Shown in pieces: positions 55,078 through 64,000 of a DNA stretch of 64,000 bases. The notes under the pieces are model-generated. The model saw only the letters and a list, made by a program, of their open reading frames with translations, made no database searches and had not been told where the DNA came from. A program made the position numbers and the translations under genes. Positions within the stretch are counted from its first letter, which is position 1; each line of letters starts with the position of its first letter. Source of the DNA: Calliopum simillimum (Eukaryota > Arthropoda > Insecta > Diptera > Lauxaniidae); NCBI GenBank assembly GCA_951812925.1, contig OX638372.1, positions 6,510,001 to 6,574,000 of the forward strand. The letters are read 5' to 3'.

Positions 55078-55700
55078 ATAATCAATTCCACGCTATCAAG
55101 TAAACTTTTCGTAAAAATAGAACCCAATTTTATTGATTACTGACAGAATACCAGCCAAAACATATTATGATATTACTTTTGGCTCTATTGGAATTTTGAA
55201 AATTAAGTATAAAAATAAATATTAAACGCATGATAAAATTTTCAACTGAAAATGCGCCGAACTAAAGTTGAACGTAGAGGTATGGTTTCTTGGGCAAATA
55301 TTCATAGAATTGAATGAACTTTCAGCCTAGGTTGGTGTTTTGTTTGAAAAAATTCATCCAAAAATATGAATTGTTTATTTTGAAAGTCGGTCATAATAAT
55401 CGGCTATTTGACCCATATCACTTTTTTAAATATAAAGCATCAATTCCACACCATCAAGTGAACGTTTTATGTAAACAGAACCCAATTTAATTGATAACTG
55501 ACAGAATACCAGCCAAATCATATAATGACATTACTTTTGTCTTTATAAAAATTTTTAAAATTTAGTATGAAAATAAAAAAAAAATATTGATGAAAGGTAC
55601 AATTTTCGATCAAAAATGCGCCGAACTAAAGTTGAACGCAGAAATATAGTTCCTTGGGCAAATATTCATAGAATTGAATGTACTTTCACATAGAGGGGTA
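55078..55700. repeat. Tandem repeat with 358-bp period, nearly 2 units
   Basis: ATCAATTCCAC at 55081 and 55439, followed in both by ATCAAGT(A/G)AAC, ACAGAATACCAGCCAAA, AAAATGCGCCGAACTAAAGT and TTGGGCAAATATTCATAGAA. TAATAATCGGCTATTTGAC lies between the units. The start of a further copy is at 63834 to the window end. Confidence 0.85.
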
Positions 55701-55770
55701 GCCGAGATAAGTTTTCAAATCGGCCCACCCTAATGTACATACATACTTAATTCTTAAAAATTATTTCAAC

Positions 55771-56058
55771 CACCAAGTAGCCCCCTTATAGCCCCCGAAG
55801 GATTAAAATTGGGCTATTTATAACATCATTTTTGTTTCAGAGCACCAAAAAACCTAAAAATTGATACACATTTTATATTTTTATGAAACGTGAAATTTAA
55901 GCCCCCTTGGAGGGGGTGTTAGGGCGCTACTAAAATTATTTTTGTTTGTCATCTTCTGTTCCAGCCCACCAATAAAGCTACAAATAATCATTCCTTATAC
56001 ATTTTTATAAAAAGCGTTATTTCATCCCACTTGGGGGCTATAAGGGGGCTACTATGGT
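55771..56058. mobile_element. Foldback MITE with GC-rich ends
   Basis: A perfect 20-bp inverted pair, GTAGCCCCCTTATAGCCCCC at 55777-55796 and its complement at 56033-56052. CACCA on the outer side at both ends extends the terminal repeat to about 26 bp. The middle has another CCCCCTTGGAGGGGG palindrome near 55900. Related CCCCTAAGG...AAGGGGGCGC sequence continues to about 56150. Confidence 0.72.
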
Positions 56059-56159
56059 GTGACTAGGTGCTCCTTATTATTATATGCACACATTTAAAAT
56101 TTTTAGAACAAGTAAAATTCTAACCCCTAAGGTAGTATTAAGGGGGCGCTAGCGGGAAA

Positions 56160-57963
56160 ACCAATATTTTTTTTTTCTAAAAATACGATTTTCGGGCCCA
56201 GCGTCCCACAGTACTTGGGGCCTGGGAGTGTTCCCTCTGGGTCAACTAGGTTAAGTGGTTGCCTATTCATTAGTGATTTTTCCATCCATTTACTGTGGGG
56301 AAGAACTCCCCTTATGATTTAATGCCGAGTTTTTCTAATTCGTACCACATTTTTCTTCAGTTCCTAGTTCGTTTGAACCTGTTTTCATTAAGACTGAATT
56401 TAGCACTTCCAAGGTAATGAGTTACTTGAGTTCTTTATATCATTTAGAAAAAAACTCGAAAAAAACTGTGTAGTCCCCTTTTTAATTTTCACTATATGAT
56501 AATAGTACATATTTTTTTAAAAGAATACTGATAAATCACACACACCTTCACCATTAACCTGAGATAGTTTTATTGCTCATGGTAACGACTTTCATTATTT
56601 ATGTTCCAATTTTTTCGCTTAACTTTTTAGTTGACTTTTTTTTTAAATCAATTATCACTGATATTGTGTTCGCAACGATAAGTGACAAACGAGCAAATTG
56701 ACATGCTATCATGGCCACAAACAATTTTTTGTTTCTTTTTATAAAAATAAAAGGAAACAACTAAGGATAAAAATGAAATTCACATAAAGTTCCATTCATT
56801 CATATCGCTTAAATCGAGAATGTGAATGAATGACAGCCAAACCCAAGAAATTATCGCTTGAACCGAACTAATGGTCAATCAAAGTATCGCTCTAAACCTA
56901 CTTGCGGATAATAAAATAAAGAAAAAGGAAAATTAATGCGGTCATGGTATTTCGAAATAAAAACGTACACATTTGCTTGTACCTATTAAATTGCACATCA
57001 TGTTCATAATAAGGACGAAACAAGGAAGTGTTTTGCTGAACTTTAACGGCCATGGAAAGTCATTAGAATTGAATTCACTATAAACTTAATTAACGAATCA
57101 ACGAGATAAAGAGAAAATTTAATCAAAATTTATATTATTTGAGACTAATAAATTTCAATAGAAAATCATCAGGCGAGTTTGTTCCATAATCTTAAGACAT
57201 TTTCCACAATCTTAAAAATTGCTTTTTAGTTTCATAATTTTTTTTTTTTATTATTTTTCGGTCCAGGAAAAGCCTTTGTATGTTATAGGGTGATATCATT
57301 TTACAAAAGGCTTATAAATCGGAAAAAAAAGGACCCAATCGAAAAATGGTTAAAGTTCGGCTTGTTGAGGATAGTTTTGGCTATCCGAATGCTTTGACAA
57401 ATAATAGTTTTTTAGAACAAAGAATGATTCAAATTATTTGCTCCCAACAAGCATAGATCAGATGACATTGTTGCTTTGAGCTTACTGTCAAAACATTTGT
57501 TCTTAATTAAAATCTTACACTAGGAAATTTTTCAAACTTTCTAGGGTAAATGGATTTTCGAAAATCCAGAAAGTAGAAAAATCATACTGCTATCTCAACA
57601 GAGGTAATAAATAAACTATGGGAATGGATTTTTGATGAGCTCAAATGGCAGAGAATCCTATCAAGCAACTCTTGGTGGAATGTGTAGGAAGACAGATACT
57701 GAGATAGGCGAAATGAATTGGCGGAACATAAAACAAAGAGCCTAATGAAATATTTTGTTATTGTTGGAATAATGGGCCTTATCATGAATTTGTCTGGAAA
57801 ATCGCTCTTGAGAATGTATTCCTTTCTCGAAAGTGATCATTTGCAATTGAGAATATTTTGAGAATGGAAATTCCATTTGCAGGTATTTTTTCTTCTTCCA
57901 ATGTCTTTCTAATTTTTGCCAAAAAACTACTTTGCTACATTGGTCCTTTCCATTGATTTTGAC
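56160..57963. other. Non-coding sequence
   Basis: No supported gene. The short stretch at 56180-56330 is GC-richer (GGGCCCAGCG, CTTGGGGCCTGGGAG) without a convincing frame. The minus-strand frames at 57582-58068 partly read through the palindromic array and are artefacts. Confidence 0.45.
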
Positions 57964-58671
57964 GGTGCCGTGACATAGTCCCCACGAAATGGGGATTATG
58001 TCCGCCAATAATTCGGACATAGTCCCCATTTCTAAAATGGGGATTATGTCCGCAAGTGTTTCGGACATAGTCCCCAGGAAAAAACGGACATAATCCCCAT
58101 AACGATATTTCCTAACGCCTTATTTTGTTATTGACGGCAGCTGGTTACCGGACATAACCCCAACGGACATAATCCCCATTTCGTAAATGGGGATTATGTC
58201 CGAAAATTTTTCGGTCATAATCCCCATTTTGGCCATGGGGGTTATGTCCGCAAATTTTTCGGACATAATCCCAATGGGGGTTATGTCCGAAAAATTAAAT
58301 TAAGATTGAACAAAATTTTTGCAATAATCCATTTAAAAAATTTATATAGTGTTGAATGTTATAGACTGATCCGCGGCCGAAGGCCGCCGCGAAGCAGGTG
58401 TTGGATTTTTGGGAGTTTTAAATCCTGAGCTGCGGCCGCAGGCCGCCCACTTACCCCTACCCTTATGTAAAATTACTGTGGAATTTTTGGGAGTTGTAAA
58501 TCCTGAGCTGCTTCTGTTGTCAATAACAAAATATCGTTATGGGGACTATGTCCGTTTTTTCCAGGGGATTATGTCCGAAACACTTGCGGACATAATCCCC
58601 ATTGAAAAAATGGGGATTATGTCCGTATCGTGAATGGGGATTATGTCCGTGGGGATTATGTCACGGCACCA
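57964..58671. mobile_element. Palindromic-array foldback element
   Basis: Terminal inverted repeats GGTGCCGTGACATA (57964) and its complement ending in CACGGCACC (58670). The arms hold 19 copies of GACATA(A/G)TCCCC or its complement: 13 in the left part (57972 to 58289) and 6 in the right (58539 to 58661). Within the arms the copies alternate in orientation every 23 and 25 bases, so each pair forms a hairpin. AATAACAAAATATCGTTATG-type sequence closes each arm symmetrically (near 58101-58134 and 58521-58541). No protein frame is credible. The architecture resembles Foldback/Galileo-type or satellite-bearing MITE ends; the family is unknown. Confidence 0.7.
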
Positions 58672-58750
58672 CGGCAGCTCAGGATTTATAACTCCCAAAA
58701 ATTCCAATACGTTTCCGCGGCGGCCTTCAACCGCTGATCAGTCCATAATA
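58359..58750. repeat. GC-rich inverted repeat overlapping the palindromic array
   Basis: The segment from GACTGATCCGCGGCCG through GGGAGTTTTAAATCCTGAGC (58364-58431) is present inverted at 58675-58745. A third partial copy, GGGAGTTGTAAATCCTGAGC, lies at 58490. CGGCCGxAGGCCGCC palindromes occur at 58373 and 58434. The right copy lies outside the array terminus, so array and this repeat are interleaved. Confidence 0.65.
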
Positions 58751-58755
58751 TATCC

Positions 58756-59979
58756 AACACCTAGTTTGCTAGCCACAGCTAGCCGCATCATTGAAAGATC
58801 TGGATATAGCTTTTGGAAAAACAGTTTGAGTTCGAAACCCTTGGATGGATTATAAAAATATTGGTGTCATATGAGAGTTATTTTAATAAGCTATAAAATT
58901 GCCGCTAGCTAGAGAGTCTGTGAAAAAATTCTTGAGAATGTTTATTCATGATTAGGCCCCATAAGATCACAGTTCTGTGTTATATGTACATATATTGAAT
59001 ATTTAATACCGTAGTGTGGTATTTTTAATTCAATCGATTTAACTGGTGTGAGTTTTTATTTACTTATATTTATAACTTTTGTTCTAAGTCAATAAAATTA
59101 ATAAAATTATAATAATTGCATATTGCGCAAAAACAAATAGAAATTCAGAAGAATCTGTTGAATTTATTTAACTGATTCAAGGTTAACCAGATGCAATCAA
59201 TTTGTGTAGAATATGCAGAGTGTTAACTTGTGTACTCGTAATTGTAGATTTTTTTTCTTGCTGTCAATTGTAATAAATTTTCATATATTCACATTGGAAC
59301 GCTACATTATAGTTTTAAAACTTTCGGTCAAAGGAAATGCATTTGGTTATCTGAATTGTCTCCAAATAATCAACCATTTGTAAGAGAATTTCCCAGAATT
59401 GTAATGAAAAGTTGGCAAAAAATACACCTTGAATAGGGTATCGAAATGTCTAGAAAACTGCATATAACGTACTTTTGTACGAATATCGAGTGTGGTCATA
59501 TCGTAGGGTGTCAATAACTAATAAACAATTTTTTTTTCTCTGAAATCAAACGTTTTGATTTAATTGATGCAACAAACATGGTTGATTATAAAATATATTC
59601 ATTGCCTTTAAACGACAGACACTCGACTAGTCGTACTAAGACCATATTTTTCAATTTGTTAGATTCAGAGCATCCGTGAAATCGTGTTGTGATGATATAA
59701 GAGATGTTGAATATTTATTGAAAATCAATTAACTTTTAATGTAGATTGACGGGGAAAATTGTTGAAAATTTAATTTATTAATTAATATACCTACTATGTG
59801 TTGTCGATAGTTCTGCATTTACGTTTTCAAAACATTTAATGAAAAGACATAGATCATGTGATCGCAAAGCCCGTGACTTTATCACTTTCCAGATTTTGTC
59901 TTGAAAATATTTAAAAGGAAAATTTGTATTACTGATATGTATTTACTCATCTCAAAGCAATACAACCAAAATATTCAAC
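58756..59979. other. Non-coding sequence
   Basis: AT-rich with no gene or transposon ends recognised. Confidence 0.45.
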
Positions 59980-60099
59980 CTTATAATCTTATTCGATTTC
60001 GATTGGAACTAAGTTGAACCGAGATTTTGCTATGACATATTTTGATTTTTAAAATCAAAATCGAAAATTTTCCCAATCAAAATCAAATAAGATGATAAG
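59980..60099. mobile_element. Foldback MITE, ATTCGATT family, copy 2
   Basis: Ends CTTATAATCTTATTCGATT and its near-complement AAATAAGATGATAAG. Internal GAGATTTTGCTATGACATAT matches 49597-49616. It is shorter than copy 1 because of an internal deletion. Confidence 0.75.
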
Positions 60100-60117
60100 A
60101 CTGATAACACCTTAACA

Positions 60118-60500
60118 TTGTTCGTTTTGACTATGAATTCTTCGGTTGACCTTGGGATATCTTCGGATGTCCCAGCAAACTATCAATTAATGCTTTTTGA
60201 TAGTCCGCCGTAGATATTTTCCCTCTAATATATCAGATATTTTTCGTTTTGACTTTGAAGCCTTCGGCTGATCTTCAAAAACCTTCGGGTGTCTTAGAAA
60301 ACTATCAATTAAGGCTACTTGATAGTTCGTTTTCCTCTAGTATACCTAGATATCCTTGATTTAACTATGAAGCCTTTGGGTGTCATTCAGAAACTTTCAA
60401 GTGTCCCAGAAAACTATCAATTAAGGCTTTTTAATTGCCCGCCGTAGATATTTTCCCTCTAGTATATCAGATATTCTTCGTTTTGATTATGAAGCCTTCG
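60118..60500. repeat. Tandem repeat, about 3 units of 112-123 bp
   Basis: TTCGTTTTGACTATGAA-type starts at about 60121, 60244, 60356 and 60477. Shared blocks are CCTTCGG(G/C)TG, AAACTATCAATTAAGGCT, CGCCGTAGATATTTTCCCTC and TAGTATATCAGATAT. Confidence 0.8.
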
Positions 60501-60670
60501 GGTGACCATTGCCTTGAAGAAAGAAGGCACCAAGCGAATTTTCTTGGAACCAACTGGACCTAAGTGCTCATACTTCTCTTACATTAAGGTATACATAACA
60601 TAAAAAGCAACGAATTTGATTAGCAAATGATGGAATTATTTAATGCGATTCCGATAGAGTTTTTTTATAA
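60501..60670. other. Short spacer
   Basis: No feature seen. Confidence 0.4.
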
Positions 60671-60769
60671 CCTCGTAAGCTCGTTAAAGTTCTCAAAATC
60701 AATACAAAATTTGGCAGTTTTACGAGTTACGAGATTTTCGAGGCATTTACACATTTTACGGAATACCTT
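60671..60769. mobile_element. Foldback MITE, copy 2 (truncated)
   Basis: Same family as 18711-18845 but inverted. It has ATAACCTCGTAAGCTCGTTAAA, a central ATCAATACAAAATTTGGCAG that complements the centre of copy 1, and the complete right end ACATTTTACGGAATACCTT. The outer left arm is missing. Confidence 0.65.
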
Positions 60770-61927
60770 CAATGTTAAAGACAGAAATTTATGTATATTA
60801 GAAAGCAACTTTTAGTGTTTTTATTTTAAATGGAATAATAATAATCAATAAAAACACATTACTATTAAAAAATAAATATTACAGCTGTTTTTGCTCTCAA
60901 GAAGTCCAAGCAGCTCAAGGTCTTCTTTTAAAGTACTAAAACATTTTGTATATACGTGTACTACATATAACACAAAATTATTACAAAATGAAAATTAATT
61001 CCACTACTTGATTAATAGGACAAACTTAGAATATGAGTAAAAAGAATATTGCCAATAAAAAACTTATGTTTTTTTTAAATGAATCCAGTTCATATTTTAT
61101 TATGTTTGCAAGTTTTGTCACAATCTGTTGAGCTTACAAAAAAAACTTCAGTTCAGTCAATTGCAACGATTTGTTGTTGTGCATTATTCAAATGCAGTTT
61201 CAATATCTCTGAAGGCAACTGAAAATTACAAACAAAAGTAAACGAAACAAATTAAATTGTGAAATAGCTAACTTTGCAAGTGCCAAAGTTGTAAATGAAA
61301 TCATTTTAACTGGCATTTCTTGGAAAAACCGCTCGTCATGGTTATTCATAAAAATTTTGATTAGTGCACTGAGAGACATAACCCACTACTTACTCGTTTG
61401 CCATTTCTAAGTGAGTTTTTGACATCTGCTTTTAAGCTAATTTCAGTTGCTAGCATGGGAATTGAATTGAAGAAGCAATTAGCATTTGACAGAACTAAAT
61501 ACGAGTACTGTGTTATAGTTATTAAGAACAATTTGTCTTAACTGAGTTCAGTGAACATGATCATTTTTACGGTTTGGCTCTGGTTTTCAAGATATTCGAG
61601 GTTAAGAGAAAATTGGTCTTTTTCTGGTCCGAATGTAATGCATAAGAAACAATTGACCTTTTTCTGGTTGGATTGTAATGCATAAGGAGACAATTGGTTA
61701 CGCCCAATGACAAACTACGTAAAACGTAAATAAAACTTTATATATGATAGGACCAGAATTTGGACTAGTCGGTTTCTAACTTAGAGTAGTTTTCAAACTA
61801 ATTTTGGAATAGTCCGTGGTCCTGCAGGGCCATTTCAAAACTATTTTCTAGTATGAGTAACATTTAATTTACAATAACAAAAAACAAAATTTTCTTATCA
61901 ATATTTTTCTGTACTTTCTGCGCCGCA
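60770..61927. other. Non-coding sequence
   Basis: No supported gene. A TTGACCTTTTTCTGGT...GTAATGCATAAG unit is repeated near 61610 and 61650 (about 43 bp apart). GGTTACGCCCAATGACA near 61696 matches part of the insertion at 4.2 kb. Confidence 0.45.
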
Positions 61928-62215
61928 CAGTGCGTAATTTTCAGAGTGTAGCGGAACTTAATTCATATCTCAGCACATATAGCAGTTATAGCTATGTAAC
62001 TTAATACCTGGATATATATTTAATTGGCAAAACACTATGCAAAAATTAAGGGGGATCACACAAGGGGTTATTATACCCTCCATATATGGAAATGCTTAAA
62101 ACGTTGTATTTCTGCTCCCATACCAGATATCGCTATAAAACTTGATAGATATAACCATTTTCTTATCAAAACACCATAAAAAATGAAGGGGGTAAGACAA
62201 GGGGTATTTGCTGTT
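61928..62215. mobile_element. Left end of a Transib-like element with tandem units
   Basis: CACAGTG at about 61928, preceded by CGCCG and followed after 22-23 bases by an A/T-rich block, as at 19031. It then has about two diverged copies of the TATCTCAGCACATATAGCAG unit found at 19.1-19.8 kb. I found no matching right end, so the copy is truncated. Confidence 0.5.
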
Positions 62216-62701
62216 TCTTGGATTTTTATTCAGAAATGCTTCTAAATTTCGAGAGGATTCCCTCTACCTTTTTTGCATTTTACAAACTAGTGTGCGAATA
62301 GTTACCTTTAAACTATGGAGAGTGTCAGATGAAAGTGTTGGTGAGCCTATTTTTTCCAAAACAAAACCAACGATGGCGTCCGATGTCGGTTTTTCATGAA
62401 ATTTCGGTGTGATATGATATTACCAAAGACATTCTGGAAAAACCTAGATCATAACTTTCTCGGTTTTAGACATTCAATCTTTTCCTTTGGCATTAAGTCC
62501 TGTTCTCGGTGTTGGACTGGGTTTTATAAAAGTTTCTTAAGATTATTGAGTATTAAAAATTTCAAAAGCTTAGTTTTTCAAAGCAGTTAGGTTTTTAAGT
62601 GTGCAAATTCCGAATTTATAGATGATGTTATGCTCCAAAGGGGCGTTAAATACAAATTAACTACATTCGACCAAGAAAAAAAACCGTCTTGGTCTTAATA
62701 A
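62216..62701. other. Non-coding sequence
   Basis: No supported gene. The two 63-64 codon frames at 62208-62590 have no recognisable features. Confidence 0.4.
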
Positions 62702-63301
62702 CACTGTGCAACACAAAAATCTAGTTCAGGGTCGTTGATTCCGAATCTGGCAACCGATTTTTCGTATCACGTCTGAGATCCAAGTTACCCTTGAGTTAAA
62801 GTGAAGAAAATGCTATTTTCAGACATATGGCGTACGTCCAGGGAGTAGTAAGTTCATTTTTGTCAGCGTCATTAAATAGCCCATATCTTCTTCTTTAAAC
62901 CAAATCTTTATCTTTTCAAATTGTATCAAAGTAATGATACAAGAGATATCATACACTGAAGTTAAGCTATACAAATTTAATACAGTCCTTTACAGATATG
63001 CCTTTGCTTCAATGGCTGATATCTGAGAAAGTAATGATCCAATTGGAAAGTTAAAATTTTAGTTTGAAGAGGAATATCAGAGCTATTCAATGCCGCTGAC
63101 AAAAGTGACCTATACTACTTTCTGAATGTACGCTATATGTCTGAAAAAAGCGTTTTCTGCACTTTACATCAAGGATAACTCGGATCTCAGATGTGATAGG
63201 AAAAAACGGTTACCAAATTCGGAATCAGAGAACCTGTATTAGTCAAAAAAAATTATTGAGATCAAATTCAGATTAGTTTCCTCTCAATTTGTTGCACTAT
63301 G
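62702..63301. mobile_element. TGCAACA-family foldback element, full copy
   Basis: Ends CACTGTGCAACA (62702) and TGTTGCACTATG (63301). Arms of about 230 bp are complementary: GATTCCGAATCTGGCAACCG on the left against CGGTTACCAAATTCGGAATC on the right, then CTGAGATCC, CAGACATAT, TTTTGTCAGCG and AATGATCC blocks. It is 600 bp and non-coding. The short relative is at 50403-50692. Confidence 0.8.
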
Positions 63302-63833
63302 TAATTACTCAAAACCAAAATTTTACTCACCACTAGAACTGAATAAGTATCTGATGAATAAATGATTATAAATGGCACTTAATTTTGCATTAAACAACAG
63401 GATATACATTCATTAATTTATATTTTGAAAAAAATACAGCACTTTAAATACAGCTCTTAAAATAATGATTATCTGCTACTAAGGCGATGTCCAGGTGCAT
63501 TTCTTTGGTAAGAAACTTCTTTGATTCAAAGAATGCGGATAATGCACCATGAGTAAAATTTTCAAATTCCAGCTGAAAAACGTAATTTTATTGATTTTCA
63601 AATAGGCTCCTTAGCAATGAAGGAAAATGCATTTTCCTTCGCAATTTAGTGTGACGCAAGTTTTCATATGTACGCATACACAAATGTATATACGAGTACA
63701 AATGAACATTTGTGAGTAAATGCATTTTTAAAGATATCAGTAATAAATGTAGTATCTATTAAAAACTATGTATGAATCGATACATATTAAAGGGGCGATT
63801 GTCAATAAAGGAGGCAAAAGTAATATCATACAC
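63302..63833. other. Non-coding sequence
   Basis: No feature seen apart from a GTACGCATACA-type microsatellite near 63670. Confidence 0.4.
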
Positions 63834-64000
63834 ATTATGTGCCATAATAATCGGTTATTTGACAGATATCATTTTTTCAATTCAATGTCATAAATCTCAC
63901 ACTTTCAAGTAAACTTTTCGTGAAAACAGAGACCAATTTTATTAAGTTCTAATAAAATGGTCATTTGGTTCAAAAATTAATTTTTTTTTTTTCAATAACG
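63834..64000. repeat. 358-bp repeat family, partial copy cut by window end
   Basis: ATAATAATCGGTTATTTGAC, then CTTTCAAGTAAACTTTTCGTG and ACCAATTTTATT match the unit at 55.1-55.5 kb in the same orientation. Confidence 0.7.

Noticed and set aside
57972..58661. CRISPR-like appearance of the regular short repeats
   Set aside because: The units alternate in orientation, the spacers are 7-9 bases and themselves repetitive, and the host is a eukaryote. A foldback or satellite structure fits.

Overview
The window looks like nuclear DNA of a higher (cyclorrhaphan) fly. It is AT-rich, has long introns, short A/T-rich splice sites, CAA/CAG-rich coding exons, many TACATA-type microsatellites, and remnants of mariner, Tc1, Helitron-type, piggyBac-type, hAT-type and Transib-type transposons. 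The gene structure resembles Drosophila Tousled-like kinase, but the repeats are not those of Drosophila melanogaster. A rosa/DD41D-like transposase remnant would suit a tephritid-type fly; the species is an inference.

The only gene I can support with confidence is Tlk (Tousled-like kinase) on the + strand. Six coding exons run from 40724 to 46472 and encode 1243 residues: a poly-Q/Gly-rich N-terminal half, an NLS, coiled coils and a complete Tousled kinase domain. An acceptor lies exactly before the 40724 ATG, so all first exons must lie upstream. Three candidates end in strong donors at 17701, 31301 and 38614. The middle one is open for 95 codons from its own ATG (31016) and joins in frame, giving a possible 1338-residue isoform. 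The other two end just after an ATG that would make a short upstream frame overlapping the Tlk start. Tlk may therefore extend from about 15.9 kb to a polyadenylation signal near 49.4 kb, with a first intron of up to 23 kb.

Layout: 1-15.8 kb holds dispersed and tandem repeats, two mariner remnants and two DINE-1-like Helitron-related elements. 15.8-17.7 kb is a promoter-like region and long 5' UTR-like sequence rich in GATAC/GTATC motifs. 17.7-40.7 kb is a transposon-littered region that I read as the first intron, with alternative first exons inside it. 40.7-46.5 kb is Tlk coding sequence, with a third DINE-1-like element in the kinase intron. 46.5-49.4 kb is 3' UTR-like sequence that includes an unexplained 191-codon ORF in the same frame as Tlk. 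49.4-64 kb has no gene I can support, but many foldback and tandem elements.

The structures most worth a second look are: an array of 19 copies of a 12-16 bp sequence in alternating orientation around 58 kb; a 1.35-kb element at 19.0-20.4 kb whose ends carry the heptamer CACAGTG, a spacer of 22-23 bases and an A-rich nonamer, flanked by CGTCG duplications; the in-frame alternative Tlk first exon; and the ORF after the Tlk stop.
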